This document shows, one piece after another, positions 25,638 through 34,296 of a stretch of DNA of 64,000 bases. The translations under genes and the position numbers were made by a program. This DNA comes from Marinobacterium zhoushanense (lineage in GTDB: Bacteria; Pseudomonadota; Gammaproteobacteria; Pseudomonadales; Balneatricaceae). The stretch spans positions 310,001 through 374,000 of the forward strand of contig NZ_BMIJ01000007.1 of the NCBI RefSeq assembly GCF_014641945.1. Direction: 5' to 3'. Each line of letters opens with the position of its first letter. Position 1 is the stretch's first letter. Below the pieces are notes generated by a model that was given only the letters and a program-made list of their open reading frames with translations, made no database searches and had not been told where the DNA came from.

Positions 25638-26387
25638 TCAGCACAGCGTATTCCGACCGTTTGCCTTGAGTCCTGCGTGCAGCCTTGGCGGTAGTGGGGT
25701 GTCGCTGACCACCAGATCGTACTGCTCAAGCCTGCCTGCACTGCACGGCGCATGGGTGCCGAACTTGCTGCTGTCGATCAGCAGAATGTGAAAGCGGCTC
25801 TGCTCCAGTATTGCCTCCCGCGCCATCACCTCATCGTCGTTGTAATCGTAAAGCCGTCCGCCGTCGTCCATGGCTCCGACTGAGGTGATGGCAATATCCG
25901 CCTGATAGCGCTGAAAGAAGCGCAGAGCATCACCGCCGATCACATCCTGATCCCGTTGCCGTACCCGCCCGCCGGCGATGGTCAGTGCGCAATCCGGGTG
26001 CCCGCACAGCAAGCGCGCCGCATGTAGGTTGTTGGTCAGAATCTGCAGTCCCTTCAGTGCGCCGAGTTGGGCCGACAGCTCGGCAACTGTCGAGCCGGTG
26101 CCGAGAAATAGCGTCTGATAGCCGTTAAGCCACTGTGCACAGAGGCTGCCGATCCGGCGCTTGCCACCGGCGTTACGAATGCGACGCTGGTCATAGCTGA
26201 TGTTCTCCCGGTGAGGGAAGGGCAGAGCTTCGCCGTGATTGCGCAGTATCAGCCCCTGTTGAGCCAATACCCGCACGTCGGTGCGGATGGTCTGCACGGA
26301 TACGTTGAAATGGGTCGCCAGCTGTTGCAGCTCGATCCGTCCGCGTGTGTTGACCAGCTCGGTGATCTGCTGTCTTCGTTTATGCAT
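25638..26387 (-). CDS. DeoR-family transcriptional regulator, divergent from the ABC-importer operon
   Basis: The 249-residue protein starts MHKRRQQITELVNTRGRIEL with a DeoR-type winged helix-turn-helix (LATHFNVSVQTIRTDVRVLAQQGLI region, residues 20-50). It continues with a DeoR sensor domain bearing LFLGTGSTVAELS and ILTNNLHAA, where phosphorylated sugars usually bind, and the LIDSSKFG motif. The ATG at 26387 is preferred over an upstream in-frame start. It faces the importer gene at 26526 across 138 bases, so it probably represses that operon and releases it on binding a phosphorylated metabolite. That fits the phosphatases encoded in the operon. Confidence 0.9.
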   Translation of the reverse strand: MHKRRQQITELVNTRGRIELQQLATHFNVSVQTIRTDVRVLAQQGLILRNHGEALPFPHRENISYDQRRIRNAGGKRRIGSLCAQWLNGYQTLFLGTGSTVAELSAQLGALKGLQILTNNLHAARLLCGHPDCALTIAGGRVRQRDQDVIGGDALRFFQRYQADIAITSVGAMDDGGRLYDYNDDEVMAREAILEQSRFHILLIDSSKFGTHAPCSAGRLEQYDLVVSDTPLPPRLHAGLKANGRNTLC

Positions 26388-26525
26388 CGATGACACCTTG
26401 AAGTGCGATGGAAACCGTTGAAACGCCCAAACGAAAGTGCAGGGCATCAAAACGAAAGCGCACTGTCATTCTGGTGTAAGGAGATGACATTACCTTTGCA
26501 GATACGAAATCACGGAGGTAATGAC
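26388..26525. promoter_or_regulatory. Divergent regulator-importer promoter region with repeated motif
   Basis: The gap contains the direct repeat AAACGAAAG, seen in CCCAAACGAAAGTGCAG (~26428-26444) and ATCAAAACGAAAGCGCAC (~26448-26465), spaced about two helical turns. DeoR-family proteins often bind such repeats (compare TTTCG-type direct repeats), so these are good operator candidates. A GGAGG ribosome site at 26515-26519 serves the importer gene. Confidence 0.5.
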
Positions 26526-27506
26526 ATGCCCATGAAAAAGCTCCTGACACTGGCCGGTGTTGCCGGCCTTTCCTTGCCGATGCTGGCTCTGGCCGATGAA
26601 AAACTGGTGCTCTATACCAGCCAGCCCAATACCGATGCCCAAGCCACGGTCGACGCGTTCACTCAGGCCTACCCGGATATCGAGGTGGAGTGGGTGCGCG
26701 ATGGCACCACCAAGCTGATGACGCGCTTGCGCGCCGAGCTTGAGAGCGGCGTTTCCCGTGCCGATCTTCTGCTGATCGCCGATACCGTCACCATGGAATC
26801 GCTCAAGCAGGAGGGGCGGCTTCAGCCCTACCTGAGCCCGGAGCGCAGCCATTACGACAAGACACTGTACGAGCATCAGGGCTATTACTATGGCACCAAG
26901 CTGATCACCACCGGCATTGTGCGCCACGTTAACGCCAGTGAGCATCCCAAGAGCTGGGCGGATCTGGCCGGTACTCAGTACAAGGGGCAGGTGGCGATGC
27001 CGAGCCCGCTTTACTCCGGTGCGGCGCTGATCCATCTCGAAACGCTGACCTCCAACCCTGATCTGGGCTGGGCGTATTACCAGTCGCTGGCCGACAACCA
27101 GACGCAGGCGCAGGGCGGAAACGGTGGCGTACTCAAAGCGGTCGCCTCCGGTAACAAGCCCTATGGTGCGATTGTCGATTTCCTCGCGATCCGCGAAGCG
27201 CGCAAAGGCTCACCCATTGAGTTTGTCTTCCCGAAAGAGGGTGGCAGCATGGTGACCGAGCCTGTGGCGATCATGAAGGACGCCAAGAATGTCGATGCCG
27301 CGCACAAGTTCGTCGACTTCGTGCTCTCCAAACAGGGGCAGGAGTTGGTGCGCAGTCAGGGTTATCTGCCGGCCAGCGATCAGGTTGCGCCGCCCGAAGG
27401 CTTCCCGCCGCGCAGCGAAATCCGTCTGATGGCGTTCGATGCTGTGGATGCGCTGAAAAATGCCGACGCCAACAAGACGCGCTTTAGCGAACTCTTCGGC
27501 GGTTGA
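26526..27506 (+). CDS. ABC transporter periplasmic solute-binding protein (iron/phosphonate-type cluster)
   Basis: The 326-residue protein has a Sec signal (cleavage near residue 24 after LALA) and the opening KLVLYTSQPNTDAQATVDAF typical of the FutA/AfuA and 2-aminoethylphosphonate group of binding proteins. It ends with a MAFDAVDAL segment. The ATG at 26526 follows GGAGG. I do not see the tyrosine pair used by Fe(III) binders with certainty, so the ligand is open. Downstream genes encode phosphatases and a metallo-hydrolase, which favours a phosphorylated organic ligand over iron. It is the first gene of a six-gene operon. Confidence 0.88.
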   Translation: MPMKKLLTLAGVAGLSLPMLALADEKLVLYTSQPNTDAQATVDAFTQAYPDIEVEWVRDGTTKLMTRLRAELESGVSRADLLLIADTVTMESLKQEGRLQPYLSPERSHYDKTLYEHQGYYYGTKLITTGIVRHVNASEHPKSWADLAGTQYKGQVAMPSPLYSGAALIHLETLTSNPDLGWAYYQSLADNQTQAQGGNGGVLKAVASGNKPYGAIVDFLAIREARKGSPIEFVFPKEGGSMVTEPVAIMKDAKNVDAAHKFVDFVLSKQGQELVRSQGYLPASDQVAPPEGFPPRSEIRLMAFDAVDALKNADANKTRFSELFGG

Positions 27507-27508
27507 TA

Positions 27509-29212
27509 ATGAGTGTACGCGCACTATCGGGGGACCAGCCGCGATGGCTGGTTACCCTGATCCTGACGCTGATTGTTCTGCTGAGCCTGACACCCAGTGT
27601 GCGGTTGCTGCTGGAGGCGATCAGCCATCTTGAACTGGGCAGCGAATCACCGCTGGCGAGGGTGCTGCGCGATGGCGCTACCTGGCAGGCGCTGTTCAAC
27701 AGCTTTTACACCTCGTCACTGGCAACACTGATCGCGCTGTTTCTGGGTTCGTTGTTTGCCTGTGCGCTGTCGCTCACCAATGTACGCGGGCGGCAGTGGC
27801 TGGTGTTCTGCTTCATGCTGCCGATGATGATACCGCCTCAGGTGACGGCACTGAGCTGGTTGCAGCTCTCCGGACCGAGCAGTCCGTTACTCAATTCTCT
27901 GGGGCTGGCGCCCGCGCTGGGCTCGCCGCAGCCGCTTTACTCCGCTGAGGGGATCGCACTGCTGATGGGGATTCAGCATGCACCGCTGGTGTTTTTGACC
28001 CTGCGCAGCAGCCTGATCAACCTGCCCGCCGAGCTGATAGAGGCGGCGCGCATCAGTGGCGCCGGTCAGCGTCAGGTCTGGTGTCAGGTGATACTGCCGT
28101 TGTGTCGCAGCGGCCTGATCGCCGCGTCGGCCATCGCATTCGTCTCGGCGCTGGGCAACTTCGGTATTCCGGCGATGCTGGGTATCCCCGCCTCGTACTA
28201 CGTGCTGCCGACACTGATCTATCAACACATGGCGGGCTTTGGTCAAAGCGTGCTCAGCGAGGTGGCGGTGCTGTCGATGCTGATCGGTGTGCTGGCGTTG
28301 GCGGGTGTACTGTTGCAGCAGCACTTCTCGCGCCGGGCCCGTTACGAGCTGGTCGGCCACTCCGGCCGGGCCCAGGCCTTTGTGCTGCGGCCCGTGCATC
28401 GCCGGTTACTTCAAACATCACTGTGGGCGGTGCTGGCACTGATTTTGGTGGCACCGTTGCTGGCGCTGATGGTGAGTTCTCTGGTCCCGGCGCTGGGTGT
28501 GTCGTTGAGTGCCGAGACGCTGACGCTTGAGGCTTATGTTGAGATGCTCTCCCGTCAGGGTGTGACCGCACGGGCATTCAGCAACAGTCTGTGGCTGGCC
28601 GGCAGCGCTGCACTCTGTCTGATGCTGTTGAGCCTGCCGCTGGCCTGGCTACTGCAACGCATGTCAGGCCCGTTGCAGACTGCGGTTAACAGTCTGGTTG
28701 AGATCCCCTATGCGATTCCGGGCGTGGTGCTGGCGATCGCCTGCATTCTGCTGTTCGCGCGACCCTTGCCGGTTATCGAGGTCAGCCTGTACGGCTCGCT
28801 GGGCATCATATTCATCGCGTATCTGGCCAGGTTCATGAGCATCGCCTTGAAGCCGGTAATGGCCAGTGCCGGGCAGCTGGACCGCTCGCTGGAGGAGGCG
28901 GCGCAGCTCGCAGGCGCAGGCCCCATACGCCGACTGGTGCAGATCGTGCTGCCGCTGGTGGCGCCAGCGCTGTTCGCCGGCGGTCTGCTGGTGTTCTTGA
29001 CCGCGGTAAATGAATTGACTGTCTCGGCGCTGCTCTGGAGTGCCGGTAACGAGACGCTGGGCGTGCTGGTGTTCAACCTGGATGAGGGCGGCGACAGCGT
29101 GCTCGCCGCCGCGGTTTCGGTGGTGATCGTAACGATGGTGGTGGCCCTGATGCTGTTGCTCAGCCTGGTCGGGCGTTGGCTACCCAAAGGAGTGATACCT
29201 TGGCGCACCTGA
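27509..29212 (+). CDS. ABC transporter permease with two fused permease domains
   Basis: The 567-residue inner-membrane protein contains two binding-protein-dependent permease domains in one chain. Each has about six helices and an EAA loop: LIEAARISGAGQRQVWCQVILP near residue 180 and LEEAAQLAGAGPIRRLVQIVLP near 465. Fused permeases of this length are typical of the FbpB/phosphonate (PhnU2) group. The ATG at 27509 lies just after the TGA of the binding-protein gene (TTGATAATG). It would pair with the ATPase encoded next, whose start is inside the end of this gene. Confidence 0.92.
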   Translation: MSVRALSGDQPRWLVTLILTLIVLLSLTPSVRLLLEAISHLELGSESPLARVLRDGATWQALFNSFYTSSLATLIALFLGSLFACALSLTNVRGRQWLVFCFMLPMMIPPQVTALSWLQLSGPSSPLLNSLGLAPALGSPQPLYSAEGIALLMGIQHAPLVFLTLRSSLINLPAELIEAARISGAGQRQVWCQVILPLCRSGLIAASAIAFVSALGNFGIPAMLGIPASYYVLPTLIYQHMAGFGQSVLSEVAVLSMLIGVLALAGVLLQQHFSRRARYELVGHSGRAQAFVLRPVHRRLLQTSLWAVLALILVAPLLALMVSSLVPALGVSLSAETLTLEAYVEMLSRQGVTARAFSNSLWLAGSAALCLMLLSLPLAWLLQRMSGPLQTAVNSLVEIPYAIPGVVLAIACILLFARPLPVIEVSLYGSLGIIFIAYLARFMSIALKPVMASAGQLDRSLEEAAQLAGAGPIRRLVQIVLPLVAPALFAGGLLVFLTAVNELTVSALLWSAGNETLGVLVFNLDEGGDSVLAAAVSVVIVTMVVALMLLLSLVGRWLPKGVIPWRT

Positions 29213-30231
29213 TTCTTGAAAATGTCTGTAAACGCTTCGATGACCAACCGGCAGTGGAAGGTCTTGACCTGAATATCGAGCCCGGCGAGTTCGTTGCCCT
29301 GCTTGGGCCCAGTGGCTGTGGCAAAACCACCGTACTGAGAATGCTGGCCGGTTTTGAAGCCCTCTCGGCCGGTTGTATCCGTCTGGGTGACAAGGTGCTG
29401 GCCGATGAGCTTGTTCACCTGCCGCCGGAGCAGCGCCAGATGGGAATGGTGTTTCAGTCCTATGCGCTCTGGCCGCACATGAGCGTGGCGGAAAACGTGG
29501 GCTATCCGCTGAAGATGCAGAAGCTTCGCGAAGCGCAGCGCAAACAGCGTGTTGGCGAAGCGCTTGAGGCGGTGCAGCTGAGCCATCTGGCTGACCGGGC
29601 ACCGCGGGATCTCAGCGGCGGACAGCGTCAGCGTGTTGCGCTGGCACGCTGTCTGGTCACCGAACCGGATGTGGTCCTGCTTGATGAGCCGCTGGCCAAT
29701 CTGGACCGCCATCTGCGCGCCTCCATGGAAGACGCGTTTCGCGAGTTCCACCGTCGTACCGGCGCCACGCTGATCTATGTCACGCACGATCAGGCCGAAG
29801 CGATGTCGCTGGCCAGCCGTATCGCGGTGATGAACCGTGGCAGGCTGGAGCAGTGGAGCACGCCGCAGGCGCTGTACGACTACCCGCGCAGCGAGTGGGT
29901 TGCAGGGTTCATCGGGCAGGGTGGAGTCGCGCCGGTGCAGGGCGTGTCCGCCGGATGCGAGGTAGGCGGCGAGTCGCTCTCGCGGGGATTATCAATGACC
30001 GGTAGCGGTGCCGCCACACCGGTGCTGATCCGCCCTCAGGATGTGCAGGTGGTGGATCATGGCGTACCTGCTGCTGTGGCGGAGTCGATCTACCGTGGCG
30101 AGCGTTATGAGCTGAAGCTGCTGCTGGACAGCGGTGCCCAGTTGATGGCCTACCATAACCGGCCGCTGCAGCCGGGGCAGCGCACAGCGATTCAGGTTAC
30201 CCGCGGCTGGGCGCTGGAGGCGAGCCGGTGA
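29200..30231 (+). CDS. ABC transporter ATP-binding protein (importer, CysA/FbpC type)
   Basis: The 343-residue protein has Walker A GPSGCGKTT at 36-44, the signature LSGGQRQR near 138, Walker B VVLLDEPLANLD near 158 and the switch His in YVTHDQAEA. It is followed by a ~100-residue C-terminal TOBE-like regulatory domain, typical of iron/phosphonate/sulfate importers. The best start is TTG 29200: AAGGAG lies 7 bases before it and the frame upstream is non-homologous. It therefore overlaps the permease gene by 13 bases. The stop overlaps the next start (GTGA). Confidence 0.92.
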   Translation: MAHLILENVCKRFDDQPAVEGLDLNIEPGEFVALLGPSGCGKTTVLRMLAGFEALSAGCIRLGDKVLADELVHLPPEQRQMGMVFQSYALWPHMSVAENVGYPLKMQKLREAQRKQRVGEALEAVQLSHLADRAPRDLSGGQRQRVALARCLVTEPDVVLLDEPLANLDRHLRASMEDAFREFHRRTGATLIYVTHDQAEAMSLASRIAVMNRGRLEQWSTPQALYDYPRSEWVAGFIGQGGVAPVQGVSAGCEVGGESLSRGLSMTGSGAATPVLIRPQDVQVVDHGVPAAVAESIYRGERYELKLLLDSGAQLMAYHNRPLQPGQRTAIQVTRGWALEASR

Positions 30232-31280
30232 GCCAGCTGCAGATCCTCAGTGGACTGGGCGACAAGGCTCCGGCGGCGATGCTGCTGGATACGCCGGACG
30301 CCCGCCTGCTGATCGAATTGGGCGGGCCACTGGAACCGGGCCTGCCGCGAGGCTGGGATCTGCCCGATGATCGTCCTGTTGATGCGGTGGTGATCAGTCA
30401 CGACCACGTGGATCATATGGGGGCCGTTGACCTGCTGACTGCGGGAATGCCGGTCTATGCGACCGAGCCAGTGGCGGCATCATTGCCCCTACGGCTGGAC
30501 CGGCGGCGCTTGCCGCTACAGGGGCAGATCGATCTTGCCGGTGTGACACTGCGTTGTGGGCAGGCAGGACATTCGCTGGGTGGCGTCTGGCTGCATTTTG
30601 AGATTGGCGGTGGCGTTTTATACAGCGGTGATTTTTCGCTGGAGTCCACCCTGTTTCGGTTCGACCCGCCACCGCCTGCTGCCTTGGCACTGCTCGATGC
30701 CTCCTACGGTCTCTACGACCGCGCACAGGATGAGTGTCGCAAGGCCCTTGAGCGGTGTCTGATCAGGCCGACGCTGTTGCCGGTTCCAGCCTCGGGGCGG
30801 GCATTGGAGATGGCGCTCTGGCTTGATGACCTCGGCATCAGCTGGGCCATGGATCAGCGCTGTGCCGAGCAGCTGGATCGCCTGCTGACGCTGCCCGATG
30901 GCTGCTTTCAGCCCGGTGCGCGATCACGCCTTGCCCGGTTGGCGGTATCCACCGATCTGGCCTCGGCGCAGGTCGTACTGGTGGGCAGCCCTGAAGGGAT
31001 AGGGCCTGTGATCGAGCCATTGATCGCCCGCGGCGATCGCCAGCTGATCTACACAGGCTACCTGCCGCCCAAGGCTAGGGGCGATGTGCAATCGGGCAGG
31101 GCACAGTGGCTGCGCTGGAATGTGCACCCGCGCGCGTCCGATCTTTGCTCTCTGGCCGAGGCGGTTAATGCCGAGCAGGTGGTGCCGCTATTTACCTCGC
31201 TCGAGGACGCCTGTGCATGGCGTGGTGTGCTCGGGCCGCGACTCTATCGACCGCAGGATGCGGTTATTGCATTGGACTGA
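30228..31280 (+). CDS. Metallo-beta-lactamase fold hydrolase, beta-CASP ribonuclease-like
   Basis: The 350-residue protein carries the metal motif SHDHVDHMG (His58, His60, Asp62, His63), a further His in QAGHSLGG (His115) and the bridging Asp in YSGDFS (Asp135). After the core, LLPVPASGRALEMALWL and a QLIYTGYLPP segment followed by VHPRASDLCSL resemble the beta-CASP insert and closing motifs of RNA-processing nucleases, although the usual final motif is degenerate. It starts at GTG 30228, overlapping the ATPase stop by 4 bases. A cytoplasmic phosphodiesterase or nuclease acting on the imported solute is the inference; 2-aminoethylphosphonate-type operons also carry MBL phosphodiesterases. Confidence 0.85.
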   Translation: MSQLQILSGLGDKAPAAMLLDTPDARLLIELGGPLEPGLPRGWDLPDDRPVDAVVISHDHVDHMGAVDLLTAGMPVYATEPVAASLPLRLDRRRLPLQGQIDLAGVTLRCGQAGHSLGGVWLHFEIGGGVLYSGDFSLESTLFRFDPPPPAALALLDASYGLYDRAQDECRKALERCLIRPTLLPVPASGRALEMALWLDDLGISWAMDQRCAEQLDRLLTLPDGCFQPGARSRLARLAVSTDLASAQVVLVGSPEGIGPVIEPLIARGDRQLIYTGYLPPKARGDVQSGRAQWLRWNVHPRASDLCSLAEAVNAEQVVPLFTSLEDACAWRGVLGPRLYRPQDAVIALD

Positions 31281-31290
31281 ACAGATCGTC

Positions 31291-31860
31291 ATGAGCGATT
31301 CGGATTTAACACTGTTACGCCGCCCCTTTGTGTTCATGCGTCACGGGGAAACCCCGATGAACGCGCAGGGCCTGATCTGCGGCGTTACCGATGTGCCACT
31401 GAGTGCGTTAGGTGAAGCCCAGGCCAAAAGCGCTGAATGGCTTCAACGCAAGCGGTGGAGTCTGGTGGCCTGCAGTGGGCTACGTCGGGCGCAGCACACG
31501 GCGCAGCTGGCACTGCCCAACCAGAGTGCTCAGCCGTTTAACGGCTTGAACGAAAGGGACTGGGGGGCGCTGGAGCTCAGGCCTTTGGATGAACAGACGC
31601 CTTACGAAGTGACACCGCCTGAGGGTGAGTCGTGGCCGGCGTTCTGTCGGCGGGTGCTAGAGGCGATGAACCGCATACTGGCGCGCCATGAATTGCCGCT
31701 GATTGTCGCGCACTCCGGTGTATACCGGGTGATCCGTGCATTGCAGACCGGCACGCCGCATGGCCCACGCATAGCAAACGCCCAGCCGGTACTGATCGAG
31801 CCGGTCGCTGACGGCTGGACGATGAATGAGATCAAGGAGAACTGGATTGAACAACGCTGA
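31291..31860 (+). CDS. Histidine phosphatase family protein (phosphoglycerate-mutase-like)
   Basis: The 189-residue protein has the catalytic motif FMRHGETPMN with the phospho-accepting His18, a GLRRAQHTAQLAL Arg motif, the proton donor Glu in LNERDWGALE and the second catalytic His in IVAHSGVYR near residue 147. Its length fits phosphatases such as CobC/PhoE rather than mutases. It follows the MBL gene by 10 bases. By context it would remove a phosphate monoester from the imported or cleaved solute. The substrate is unknown. Confidence 0.9.
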   Translation: MSDSDLTLLRRPFVFMRHGETPMNAQGLICGVTDVPLSALGEAQAKSAEWLQRKRWSLVACSGLRRAQHTAQLALPNQSAQPFNGLNERDWGALELRPLDEQTPYEVTPPEGESWPAFCRRVLEAMNRILARHELPLIVAHSGVYRVIRALQTGTPHGPRIANAQPVLIEPVADGWTMNEIKENWIEQR

Positions 31861-32302
31861 TACCGTAATTGTCGATGTGGATGGCACCCTGGCTCAGTTC
31901 GAGCCGTCCGAGGTGCACCAGTGGGTACTCAAGAAAGAGAAGGATTGGGAACCGTTTTTTGCCCATATGAGTGAGGCGCCGGTGGTCGAGCCGATCCGTG
32001 CTCTGGTGCGGATACTCAAGGCGCAGCAGCAGCGTATTGTGATCTGCAGCGGTCGACCGGATTCCCACCGGCATCACACCCTGGCTTGGCTTGATCGCCA
32101 CGAGATTCCGTACGACGGAGTGTATCTGCGTGCTCAGGGCGATGATGCTGTCGATGATGAGGCGGTGAAGCAGGATCTGCTGGCGCAGATTCGCGCTGAT
32201 GGTTTTCAGCCCTGGTTGGTGATCGACGATCGCGATGCAGTGGTCGCGCGCTGGCGAGAGCTGGGGTTGACCTGCCTGCAGTGTGCCCCCGGCAGTTTCT
32301 GA
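31847..32302 (+). CDS. HAD phosphatase resembling the 3'-phosphatase domain of T4 polynucleotide kinase
   Basis: The 151-residue protein has HAD motif I DVDGTLA (nucleophile Asp10, acid Asp12), motif II in VICSGRPDSHR, a lysine in EAVKQDLL and motif IV in VIDDRDAVV. The SGRP-DSHR stretch, the LAWLDRHEIPYDGVYLR region and the short, capless size are those of the polynucleotide-kinase 3'-phosphatase family. The start is TTG 31847 with AAGGAG 7 bases ahead; it overlaps the histidine phosphatase gene by 14 bases. It is the last gene of the operon. No kinase domain is attached. Confidence 0.85.
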   Translation: MNNADTVIVDVDGTLAQFEPSEVHQWVLKKEKDWEPFFAHMSEAPVVEPIRALVRILKAQQQRIVICSGRPDSHRHHTLAWLDRHEIPYDGVYLRAQGDDAVDDEAVKQDLLAQIRADGFQPWLVIDDRDAVVARWRELGLTCLQCAPGSF

Positions 32303-32330
32303 AAAGCAAGTAGTGAGCTGTAAGCACCGG

Positions 32331-34253
32331 CTATTCGATCTCCAGTTGATTGGCCGGTGCCGGTCGGCCAACGCCGTAACCCTGGACATACTGAACACCA
32401 AACGCCTTCAGCTTCTCCAGCGTTTGCCGGTCCTCGACGAACTCCGCGATCATCGGAATGTTGAGGCCGTGGGCGAAGCTGATCACCGCCGCCACCAGTG
32501 CCTGCGCCTTGCTGCTGGAATGCAGGCGGCGCACCAGTTCGCCGTCGATCTTCAAGTAGTCCGCCTCAATCTTCAGCATCTGGTCGAAGTTGGAGTAACC
32601 GCTGCCGAAGTCGTCGATGGCGATGCGGATGCCTGCCTGCTTGCAGCGCTGCAGTACCTGCAAAACCTCATCCTGGTAGTCGATCGATTCAGATTCGATC
32701 ACCTCGATAATCACCCGTCCCTCCATGCCGTAGGTCGCTACCGACTGGATCAGGTGGTCCACGGTCTGGTGGTCGAGCAGGTCGAAACGGGTCAGGTTGA
32801 TCGCGACACTGGATTGACGATTGGAAAACAGTGTGAAGCTCTGCTCGATAATCGCGGTGGTCAGTTGACGGTAAAGATGGCTTTTGCGGATCGCCGGTAG
32901 AAAGGTATAGGGCGTATGGATGGTGCCGTCGGCATCGATAAGCCGAGCCAGCGCTTCATAATGGCAGATCTTGCCGCTGCGGGTGTCGAGTATCGGCTGG
33001 AACCAGGGGATGATGCGGCCTTGGCGAAACGCGTCGTTGACCTTGTTGAGCCAATGCAGATTCCTTTTGTAACGCTCCTCCGGGTGCATGTCGTCGCTAT
33101 AGAGCTGCATCTCTTTGCCGCTCGCGCGCGCCTGGTCCATCGCTTCGCGGGCGTAGTTCAGCAGATCGGCGGCCCGGGTGATATGCAGGGCGATGCCGGC
33201 GCGGGCGGTTACGCTTATCTGCCGGTTATCTTCAGCCTCTATCGGTTCGAAGATCGAGGCCAGCAACTGTTGGGTCAGCTGTAGGGGGCTGGTGGGTTGG
33301 ATCTCTCCCAGCAACACAAAGTACTCATCCACCAGTGAGCGGAAGAGTCGGGCGTCGGCAGGCAACTGCCGGCTGATCGTGTCGGCCACCTGTATCAGCA
33401 GTCGATCGCCGGTTTCGTAGCCGAACAGGGTATTGATCGCATGAAACTCGTCCAGATTGATCAGGATGCCGCTGAAAGGGCCAGGCTGATCCTGAAGTTC
33501 ATGTTCCATCCGCGTGACCCGGGGCAGTCCGGTGATCCGGTCGTAGAAGAGCTCCTTTTCCAGCTCACGCTCTCGATTGCGCTGCAGGCGACGGTAAAGC
33601 CACAGCAGTGGGTAAAGGGGCAGCAGTCCGGCGAGGGCTGTAAATGCGGAGATCTTCAGACTGTTGATGAACAGTGTGTCCGGGCCATCCACCTTGATAT
33701 CCGCGGCCATGATGTAGCTGGTGCCATCCGAGCGTTGCGTCGGTACGAATGCGGAACGGAAGCTCCCCCACTCGTTGGTGTAGATCGGGGTAAAGATCGC
33801 TTCACCGCTGGAATTTGCCTCGAACAGCTGGTCGGGGGCGGAGCGGTAGGGGTTGTAAAACAGGCTGGGTGTGTCGCGCTCGAGATCCTCCTTGGTCTCA
33901 TTACTGACGATGAAATAGGCTTCGCCATCGACCACGTCCATGGAATAGACGTACTCCACTCCGGGCAGGTCCTCTACCAGCCGGTTCAGCGATTCGACGA
34001 TCAACTGGTAATGCACCTGACCCGGGGAATGGCTGCGGTCATATATGTCATGAAAGTAGAGGCCGATGATATGGCCGCCGGCGCGAGCCGCGGTTAACAG
34101 GGTGGAGCGGGTCTGGGCCAGCTGTTCGTCCCGGCTGGCACGAAAGCTGAACAGTGTCAGCGCAGTTGTGGCGATCAGGTAAAGCACGAAAAGGGTGACG
34201 AACAGGCCTCGTTCACTGGATAGAAACCTATGCTCCTGCTTACGATCCGACAT
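32331..34253 (-). CDS. Membrane EAL phosphodiesterase with a degenerate GGDEF domain
   Basis: The protein has 640 residues: a transmembrane helix at 17-36, a ~160-residue periplasmic sensor region, a second helix at ~204-222, then a GGDEF-like domain (235-380) and an EAL domain (390-640). The diguanylate-cyclase signature is replaced by SLVDEYF at 306-312 and there is no RxxD inhibitory site, so cyclase activity is unlikely. The EAL motif EALAR (433-437) and the DDFG and KIDG stretches are kept, so it is probably a cyclic-di-GMP phosphodiesterase. The start is the ATG at 34253. It precedes the convergent end of the phosphatase operon, and follows another cyclic-di-GMP gene. Confidence 0.92.
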   Translation of the reverse strand: MSDRKQEHRFLSSERGLFVTLFVLYLIATTALTLFSFRASRDEQLAQTRSTLLTAARAGGHIIGLYFHDIYDRSHSPGQVHYQLIVESLNRLVEDLPGVEYVYSMDVVDGEAYFIVSNETKEDLERDTPSLFYNPYRSAPDQLFEANSSGEAIFTPIYTNEWGSFRSAFVPTQRSDGTSYIMAADIKVDGPDTLFINSLKISAFTALAGLLPLYPLLWLYRRLQRNRERELEKELFYDRITGLPRVTRMEHELQDQPGPFSGILINLDEFHAINTLFGYETGDRLLIQVADTISRQLPADARLFRSLVDEYFVLLGEIQPTSPLQLTQQLLASIFEPIEAEDNRQISVTARAGIALHITRAADLLNYAREAMDQARASGKEMQLYSDDMHPEERYKRNLHWLNKVNDAFRQGRIIPWFQPILDTRSGKICHYEALARLIDADGTIHTPYTFLPAIRKSHLYRQLTTAIIEQSFTLFSNRQSSVAINLTRFDLLDHQTVDHLIQSVATYGMEGRVIIEVIESESIDYQDEVLQVLQRCKQAGIRIAIDDFGSGYSNFDQMLKIEADYLKIDGELVRRLHSSSKAQALVAAVISFAHGLNIPMIAEFVEDRQTLEKLKAFGVQYVQGYGVGRPAPANQLEIE

Positions 34254-34296
34254 CCATTTGCACTCTGTTGTAAGTTATGTGTGTTGGCTTGGGGGG

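Noticed and set aside
28708..29787. 359-codon minus-strand frame across the permease and ATPase genes
   Set aside because: Antisense to permease EAA loop and Walker A; frame composition is not protein-like.
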